Virus record (IMG/VR): IMGVR_UViG_3300030117_005155
Location: 1-38,163 of that record
Reading direction: 5' to 3' (one strand)
DNA: 38,163 nucleotides
DNA from: a virus
The number at the start of each line of letters is the position of its first letter. The first letter of the stretch is position 1. Made by a program: the position numbers and the translations under genes. The notes beneath the pieces are model-generated. The model was not told the origin of the DNA. It saw nothing but the letters and a program-made list of their open reading frames with translations, and ran no database searches. This document shows positions 34,011 to 38,163 of this stretch, piece after piece.

Positions 34011-34569
34011 CGGTAAAGACTTAGTGAAGAATGAAGAAGACTGCTATGGATGCGGTTGTAACTTGAAACCAGCTTGCCCAGGTTACTGGGACGGAGAAGA
34101 CAATAAAATGAAAGTAAGAGTACAAAAAGTACATGAGAATGCAAAGATGCCAGTGCGGGCGCACCCAACTGATGCAGGCATGGATTTATTCTTTTGCCCA
34201 CCACCTAAACCAGAACTAGACTCACAGATTGAAACTGTGTTGCCGTTTGGTTCATCGGTGATCCCAACTGGACTAAAGATTGAAGTACCAGAGGGTTACA
34301 TGTTAGAGATCAAGAATAAATCAGGCATTGCTTCTAAGCGTAGTCTACTCGTTGGTGCTTGTGTAGTGGACCGAGGTTATACTGGTGAGATCTTTGTAAA
34401 TTTACACAACGTGACGCACCGAAACCAGACTCTACATGAAGGTGATAAAATCGCTCAAGCAGTGCTAGTAAAGATTGAAACTAATATTAGTCTTGTGGAA
34501 TCAGATAGTATCTACGACGAGGACACCAGCCGAGGTGATGGCGCACTAGGATCAACAGGCGACAGATAA
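34003..34569 (+). CDS. dut: dUTPase with Cys-containing N-terminal extension
   Basis: It hydrolyses dUTP to dUMP, keeping uracil out of DNA and feeding dTMP synthesis. The trimeric dUTPase motifs are visible: DAGMDLF, KSGIASKRSLLVGACVVD (motifs 2-3, with VVDRGYTG), GDKIAQAVL and SRGDGALGSTG (motif 5). About 35 extra residues precede the core and include CYGCGCNLKPAC, a possible zinc site. A start at ATG 34108 would remove this extension. Overlaps the upstream methylase. Confidence 0.9.
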   Translation: MIDGKDLVKNEEDCYGCGCNLKPACPGYWDGEDNKMKVRVQKVHENAKMPVRAHPTDAGMDLFFCPPPKPELDSQIETVLPFGSSVIPTGLKIEVPEGYMLEIKNKSGIASKRSLLVGACVVDRGYTGEIFVNLHNVTHRNQTLHEGDKIAQAVLVKIETNISLVESDSIYDEDTSRGDGALGSTGDR

Positions 34570-34584
34570 AAAAAAGATATTTCC

Positions 34585-34612
34585 TTGACGCATACTCTAT
34601 CCGTGGTATTAT
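34585..34612 (+). promoter_or_regulatory. Extended -10 promoter
   Basis: TTGACG, 16-bp spacer ending CGTGG, TATTAT; TATTATAAATTGTAAGG is shared with the promoter at 26800, as is ATTTCCTTGAC around the -35. Confidence 0.75.
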
Positions 34613-34634
34613 AAATTGTAAGGGAGATGTGAGT

Positions 34635-35633
34635 ATGAGTTCTTATCGTAGTCAATCACGTTGTAGCAATTGTAATGAGTATGGGCACAATCGTGCTACC
34701 TGCCCACAGATTATTAGCTCGCACAAACACATTGTTGATATGGCAAAGAAGTACGGTGTTCAGAATCCGTATGACCTGCCAGATTTTCAAAACAATCTTT
34801 ACGTCAGTACGAGTTGGATTCATGATCTCAACGCTGTTATTGAAAAGGCACGCCTAGCAGGCAAGACCGAAGATCAGGAGATCCCTTACTGGCAACGTAT
34901 TCGCTGGGAGGAGCACGAAGAGCGCCTTCGGGCAAACAAGCAGCGCCGTGGCAAAGTCAAACGCTGTAGCTTCTGTGGTGAGGCAGGGCATAATGCTCGG
35001 ACCTGTGAAGTGAAGAAGCAATATATCAAAGACGCCGAAGCTCTCAGGGCCCTCGCTCAGCGAGTGGTTGCGGCAGGGCTTGAAGAGGCAGGTTTGGTAC
35101 CTGGCGCTTTGATCAAGGTTCGGAGGTATGATTACCAAGCAGGCGAGTATGCTAACATGCTAGCAATGATCACGGGGATCAATTGGAAGCAGGTTGGTGC
35201 TTACAATCCTAAGTCGGCTAGGAAGCCTGACTTTCTAAACAACTGGTTCGGCGCTTACGATATTATTGAATACGAACTCTGCCACAATGGTCAGAAGGGT
35301 AGTTGCCACATTCCCCAGCACAGCGCCATTCAGCCCAACCCAGCGGCTCCTAGCGACGATCCAAGCCACCACGAAGTTGACGGGTTTTCGCTACTCCCTG
35401 GTGCCTCTGTGCCTCGCTTACCAGAGAGTGGATATGTGGGTGACAATGTTTCACCGCTTAGTCAGAAAGCACAAAGCATTGACTCCTACGTTGCCAAAGT
35501 CAAAGGTTGGGACAAGCCGCTGTTCCCCGAGGCTGACTCAGATTATGTTAGACTGGTCAACAAGCTGATCCAGGAGGTTGACGGCATTCTAGATCGTCCT
35601 CTTGATTATCTCAAGCGCCGAGGGGCTGCGTAA
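34635..35633 (+). CDS. Zinc-knuckle (CCHC) protein
   Basis: 332 residues with two CCHC zinc knuckles, CSNCNEYGHNRATC near the N-terminus and CSFCGEAGHNARTC about 100 residues later. Such knuckles bind single-stranded nucleic acid. Between and after them are helices and a beta region (GALIKVRRYDYQAGEY) followed by a proline-rich linker; the closing part is helical. I use ATG 34635 because AAGGGAG is 8-9 nt before it; GTG 34629 is too close. Strong promoter upstream suggests early, high expression. RNA or single-stranded DNA handling is inferred. Confidence 0.75.
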   Translation: MSSYRSQSRCSNCNEYGHNRATCPQIISSHKHIVDMAKKYGVQNPYDLPDFQNNLYVSTSWIHDLNAVIEKARLAGKTEDQEIPYWQRIRWEEHEERLRANKQRRGKVKRCSFCGEAGHNARTCEVKKQYIKDAEALRALAQRVVAAGLEEAGLVPGALIKVRRYDYQAGEYANMLAMITGINWKQVGAYNPKSARKPDFLNNWFGAYDIIEYELCHNGQKGSCHIPQHSAIQPNPAAPSDDPSHHEVDGFSLLPGASVPRLPESGYVGDNVSPLSQKAQSIDSYVAKVKGWDKPLFPEADSDYVRLVNKLIQEVDGILDRPLDYLKRRGAA

Positions 35634-35671
35634 GATCTCTCTCAAAAAAGTATTTCAAGAAAGGATACAAT

Positions 35672-35911
35672 ATGTCTTGGGCAACTAAAGTACAAAAAAC
35701 AATGGACACTTACAAAGAGGCTTCGGGTCGTCTGCAAGATACGATCAAGCTGGTCCAGAAGGCCAAAGATTATACAGAGGAATATGATAACGGCTGTCGG
35801 TCCTATGTTGACATGCACAACGCAGAGCTAGCTTTAAACAGTTGCCTTCAACTTATTGAAGAAGCATCAGATTATTTAGCTCGTGACATGTTTGGGGATG
35901 ACAAAAAATAA
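35672..35911 (+). CDS. Hypothetical helical protein
   Basis: 79 residues, helical and lysine-rich (RLQDTIKLVQKAKDYTEEYD), with a GAAAGGA ribosome site. No family recognised. Confidence 0.6.
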   Translation: MSWATKVQKTMDTYKEASGRLQDTIKLVQKAKDYTEEYDNGCRSYVDMHNAELALNSCLQLIEEASDYLARDMFGDDKK

Positions 35912-35916
35912 ACTAA

Positions 35917-35937
35917 ACAGATATATATATTATCTGT
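35917..35937. repeat. Inverted repeat upstream of the histone-like gene
   Basis: ACAGATA and TATCTGT flank TATATAT; the repeat overlaps the region where a promoter for the next gene (TGTTATACT, an extended -10) would lie, so it may be an operator. Confidence 0.4.
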
Positions 35938-35972
35938 TATACTACAGAAGACAAAGAAGGAGGCATTTTACT

Positions 35973-36149
35973 ATGTCCAATATTTTAGAAAACTGGGAAA
36001 ACCTCAAGGAGCTTGTAGAAAGTCTAGAAGCTGACCTTACTAAAACCGCAGGCGGTAACAAAGCTGCTGGTGTACGTTTGCGCAAAGGCTTGCGCAACAT
36101 CAAGAGCCAAGCTGCCGACTTAGTGAAAGAAAGTCTACAGCAAGACTAA
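35973..36149 (+). CDS. Histone H1-like (Hc1-type) nucleoid protein
   Basis: 58 residues from ATG 35973 with AGGAGG. MSNILENWENLKELVESLEA then GNKAAGVRLRKGLRNIKSQAADLV matches the N-terminal globular part of the Hc1 family (GNKAAGTRARKALQELKKLA-like). The family compacts DNA in chlamydiae and occurs in many bacteria. The Lys/Ala-rich tail of full Hc1 is absent. It could organise phage or host DNA early in infection. Confidence 0.7.
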   Translation: MSNILENWENLKELVESLEADLTKTAGGNKAAGVRLRKGLRNIKSQAADLVKESLQQD

Positions 36150-36185
36150 ACCATTTTAGAAGATGGTCCCACATCTATAATTTCC

Positions 36186-36249
36186 CAACCCAGACGTGAC
36201 AAGCATAGTGCGATACTTATCGGGGCCGTGAGTAGTTGCGTCTGGGTTG
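36186..36249 (+). ncRNA. Candidate structured RNA element
   Basis: CAACCCAGACGTGAC pairs with GTTGCGTCTGGGTTG (15 bp, two G-U), enclosing a 34-nt loop with its own CGAT/ATCG mini-stem. There is no strong T-run after it, so it is not a simple terminator. It ends just before the TAGGAGG of the next gene and sits in a 116-bp gene-free gap. It may be a leader regulator or a small RNA. Identity unknown. Confidence 0.4.
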
Positions 36250-36265
36250 TTTATAGGAGGATAGC

Positions 36266-36394
36266 ATGTACAGAAAGATTGGAACATTGCTTTTCTTCTT
36301 TGCCAGGGTTTTAACACGACGAGGTTCTATGCTTGGTCAGTGGTTACACAACAAAGGTATGCTGTTTATGGTAAAGGGTTATAAGAAAAGATGA
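36266..36394 (+). CDS. Tiny basic/hydrophobic protein
   Basis: 42 residues: MYRKIGTLLFFFARVLTRRG then a basic tail (VKGYKKR). Preceded by TAGGAGG. Overlaps the next ORF by 4 nt. Unknown. Confidence 0.5.
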   Translation: MYRKIGTLLFFFARVLTRRGSMLGQWLHNKGMLFMVKGYKKR

Positions 36395-36507
36395 GCTTGT
36401 CCCTAAAAGATTATACCGAAATCATCAATAAGATTGAATCCCTAAAACAAAGAGAAAAGAAAGAGAAGGCCAAAGATGGATATCCTAAGCACGTCAAGCC
36501 CGATTGA
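36391..36507 (+). CDS. Tiny coiled-coil-like protein
   Basis: 38 residues: MSLSLKDYTEIINKIESLKQ then REKKEKAKDGY. Coupled by ATGA to the previous gene; its end overlaps the next by 32 nt. Unknown. Confidence 0.45.
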   Translation: MSLSLKDYTEIINKIESLKQREKKEKAKDGYPKHVKPD

Positions 36508-36625
36508 TATTTTATTAGTTTATTTGATTGTGGGCATTGGCTCACTCGGACTTATCAGCTTCGCAGCAGATGTGTTTGGGATGATGGCTGACTTTTATAA
36601 GAAATTAAGTGGAGGAAACAAATGA
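36476..36625 (+). CDS. Tiny membrane protein
   Basis: 49 residues with a long hydrophobic stretch (DILLVYLIVGIGSLGLISF). Ends in ATGA with the next gene. Unknown. Confidence 0.45.
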   Translation: MDILSTSSPIDILLVYLIVGIGSLGLISFAADVFGMMADFYKKLSGGNK

Positions 36626-36762
36626 TCACTACGATTTTTACTGTTGCTAGTTGGATCGCACTGTTTGTGTTTGGCGGTCTGATACTTGGCAACTTAGTAC
36701 ATAATTTTGTAAGCTTTGTAGCAAAATCAATTAGAGAGGAGAATGATCGTGACCGACACTGA
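36622..36762 (+). CDS. Tiny membrane protein
   Basis: 46 residues, one membrane helix (SWIALFVFGGLILGNLV) then a charged tail. Overlaps the GapR-like gene by 20 nt. Unknown. Confidence 0.45.
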   Translation: MITTIFTVASWIALFVFGGLILGNLVHNFVSFVAKSIREENDRDRH

Positions 36763-36982
36763 TTTTGAAACCACAGTAAAAGAATTTGTGGAACGATTGA
36801 CAACGATTGAGAATGAGATTACTTTGCTCAGGCAAGATCGCTCAGAGTTGTTCGCCGAGATGAAAGAGAAGCTAGACCTAAAGTCTTTTAGGGCTGCTCT
36901 AAAGATTTATAAAATACAAACTTCAACCCCTGATCAACACTCTTTGCATAAAATTTTAACAGTTCTTGAAAATCAAGAATAG
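36743..36982 (+). CDS. GapR-like (DUF2312-type) DNA-binding protein
   Basis: 79 residues. VKEFVERLTTIENEITLLRQ then DRSELFAEMKEKLDLKSFRA follows the DUF2312/GapR pattern (FIERIERLEEEK...IKEVYAEAK...KALRKIIRLRK). GapR of Caulobacter clamps overtwisted DNA ahead of forks. AGAGAGGAGA precedes ATG 36743. It ends with TAG, and the reading frame continues open into the next ORF. The match is by pattern only. Confidence 0.6.
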   Translation: MIVTDTDFETTVKEFVERLTTIENEITLLRQDRSELFAEMKEKLDLKSFRAALKIYKIQTSTPDQHSLHKILTVLENQE

Positions 36983-37483
36983 TTAAATTGTTATGGGGTA
37001 ACTTCAAAGAATGACAAGTTAGAGGTTTGCGTAGCCTTCTACAGAGGTAGAGGACACTGGCATCACCATGTCGTTCGTTGGTCAACTCAGAGCAAATATT
37101 CACACGCTGAGTTGATAATGCCTGACGGTCAGTCAATTAGTATTAGACCATTTGATGAGGGCGGAGTTAGCAAGAGAAACTTTTATGAAGTTGAACCAGT
37201 TGAAGATTATGATTTGATTTGTATTCCTGTTACACAAGAGCAGGTAGACACCATAGAATATTTCTTTCAGGACACAAAAGGAGATGGGTACGATTGGCCA
37301 GGAATGATATTATCAAAGGTCACACCATTTTTTGTAAAGCGCACAGGCAGATGGTATTGCTCAGAGTGGATTGCTTACGCTTTGAGGCTAGCAAGAGCAG
37401 TGGATAGCTTGTATCACCATAACGACCTAACCCCGCAGAGATTATACGAAATATTAGATGATTACGTGCAAGAAAAAAAATAA
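36983..37483 (+). CDS. YiiX-like permuted NlpC/P60 cysteine peptidase ORF without a usual start codon
   Basis: The frame directly continues that of the GapR-like gene after its TAG. Residues encoded from about 37013 (VCVAFYRGRGHWHHHVVRW) to YSHAELIMPDG, then GRWYCSEWIAYALRLA, have the permuted papain order: His in SHAEL before Cys in YCSEW, as in YiiX-type proteins. No ATG, GTG or TTG occurs in this frame before TTG 37112, which lies inside the conserved region and has no ribosome site. Read-through of TAG 36980-36982, a frameshift from ATG 37011 (in another frame) or a base error would explain it. The activity might be peptidoglycan or acyl-ester hydrolysis. Confidence 0.6.
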   Translation, partial: LNCYGVTSKNDKLEVCVAFYRGRGHWHHHVVRWSTQSKYSHAELIMPDGQSISIRPFDEGGVSKRNFYEVEPVEDYDLICIPVTQEQVDTIEYFFQDTKGDGYDWPGMILSKVTPFFVKRTGRWYCSEWIAYALRLARAVDSLYHHNDLTPQRLYEILDDYVQEKK

Positions 37484-37493
37484 ACAAATTTAC

Positions 37494-37521
37494 TTTACAA
37501 ACTAGTATTACGTGGTAATAT
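37494..37521 (+). promoter_or_regulatory. Extended -10 promoter
   Basis: TTTACA, 16-bp spacer ending CGTGG, TAATAT; same TGG extension. It precedes the ParB-like gene. Confidence 0.6.
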
Positions 37522-37552
37522 ACTAATGTACTTGATGATGAAAGGAAAGCAC

Positions 37553-38163
37553 ATGACAGTACAACTTAACAGTCACACAGGTATTGACCTGCATGATACC
37601 AAGGAATTGGTTGATTATGTTCTGAGCCATGCCACCAAACGCATGGTGCAAGTAGATGAGGTTAGGGGTCAGCGACCCGAGGACCAAGTTCGTGAGGGTG
37701 AGGCTTGCCCGCAAAAGATCAAATTGATCTTAGATGAAGCTCGGGATCGCATTGCCAGAGGCGATGAGCCATTCTACACTCTTCCCTTGTATGAGGAAGA
37801 TGGCGTGATTGGAGACCCAGGGTTATTGAGAGGTGATGGTAACCATCGCCAAGAGGCTGCGGTGATTCTCCAAGCTGAAGGCTTAATCAGTGGCTATGAG
37901 GCCAATGTTCTGCCCAATGGGTTCTGGTCTAAACTTGAAGATGCGCTTGGTATTCCAAAAGCAGCGGTTCTTGTTCCTATGAATCCAGAGCAAGTAAACC
38001 CTGGCATGAGTCAAAAAGAATTGCGTGACAATGCTTGGAAGATTTTTGAAACGCCATACATCGCTAAAGATGTGAAAAAGTTAGAAAGCTGGTTGTCTAG
38101 TCTGACGACAAATTACGCTGATGACACTCTCAAGAAGATCGCCAAGGATGTAGCGAAAACATG
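37553..38163 (+). CDS. ParB-like (GDGNHR) protein, 3' partial
   Basis: The frame is open from ATG 37553 to the end of the window (203 residues visible), so the gene continues beyond. LLRGDGNHRQEAA at residues 92-103 resembles the G(D/E)GxHR box II of ParB/sulfiredoxin-fold proteins, which bind or hydrolyse CTP/ATP or nick DNA. AAGGAAAGC precedes ATG 37553; earlier in-frame ATGs at 37526, 37535 and 37538 are less well placed. Later sequence contains ELRDNAWKIFETPYIAKDV. Function in the phage is unknown. Confidence 0.65.
   Translation, partial: MTVQLNSHTGIDLHDTKELVDYVLSHATKRMVQVDEVRGQRPEDQVREGEACPQKIKLILDEARDRIARGDEPFYTLPLYEEDGVIGDPGLLRGDGNHRQEAAVILQAEGLISGYEANVLPNGFWSKLEDALGIPKAAVLVPMNPEQVNPGMSQKELRDNAWKIFETPYIAKDVKKLESWLSSLTTNYADDTLKKIAKDVAKT

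Noticed and set aside
36186-36249. tRNA gene
   Set aside because: The helix is 15 bp rather than 7, there is no T-loop (TTCRA) and no anticodon arm.
36980-36982. Genome-wide reassignment of TAG
   Set aside because: Several well-bounded genes end in TAG (for example those ending at 6640, 11802 and 20298) with the next start placed properly, so TAG is a working stop.

Overview
This window looks like part of a large, probably virulent tailed-phage genome (Caudoviricetes, possibly jumbo-class). The signs are a T4 gp41-like replicative helicase, a large nucleotide and DNA-metabolism set, long runs of tiny genes joined by ATGA, TAATG or GTGA overlaps, and almost exclusive use of one strand. I see no integrase, repressor, rRNA or tRNA. 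Terminase, portal, major capsid and tail genes must lie outside. The host is probably a Gram-negative bacterium, because there are lipoproteins and an RseP-like protease. CDGIDN(D/N)C repeats in one lipoprotein hint at a Myxococcota/Bdellovibrionota-type (delta-proteobacterial) host or gene donor; this is inference.

Layout. 1-3.7 kb: helicase (5' end cut by the window), class II ribonucleotide reductase, a GroES-like co-chaperonin. 3.7-7.9 kb: an envelope island. Three exported proteins lie on the minus strand (a MopE-repeat/vWA lipoprotein and two small proteins). Opposite them are a trypsin-like serine protease lipoprotein, a single-pass coiled-coil membrane protein and an M50 site-2 protease, which resembles a DegS/RseA/RseP-type regulated proteolysis set. 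8.3-11.8 kb: a complete DnaE-type DNA polymerase III alpha. 11.85-16.3 kb: a 33-residue peptide with 10 cysteines, then a tightly coupled array of ten genes. Nine begin with variants of MKITKxQLxxIIKE and one with a different peptide of the same length. All end in I-x-E followed by E or A, which resembles a T4 gp21-type prohead-protease site. The last member carries a P-loop kinase-like domain.

16.3-22.7 kb: zinc-ribbon protein, CBS-less IMP dehydrogenase, sigma-region-4-like protein, an acidic protein with another I-x-E leader, a ClpP-like protease, an L,D-transpeptidase-like protein, a further targeting-peptide protein and a 679-residue unknown. 22.7-25.8 kb: Dam-like methylase, SlyD-like FKBP, a tiny membrane protein and full-length GroEL closed by a strong terminator. 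25.9-38.2 kb: early-type accessory genes. These include a HETIH membrane protein, a phosphomannomutase-like HAD protein, glutaredoxin, HTH and YkuK-like RNase H-fold proteins, MT-A70 and beta-class DNA methylases, dUTPase and a zinc-knuckle protein. Histone-Hc1-like and GapR-like nucleoid proteins, a YiiX-like ORF without a normal start codon, and a ParB-like protein cut by the window end follow.

How it fits together. Ribonucleotide reductase, glutaredoxin, dUTPase and IMP dehydrogenase feed nucleotides to a phage replisome (helicase plus DnaE). GroEL, GroES and FKBP supply folding capacity. The targeting-peptide array is best explained, though not proven, as cargo loaded into the prohead and trimmed there. 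Several genes are preceded by a recurring extended -10 promoter (TTKAC-N16/17-TGG-TATTAT) with very short leaders, and a second 16-bp motif precedes two putative head genes.
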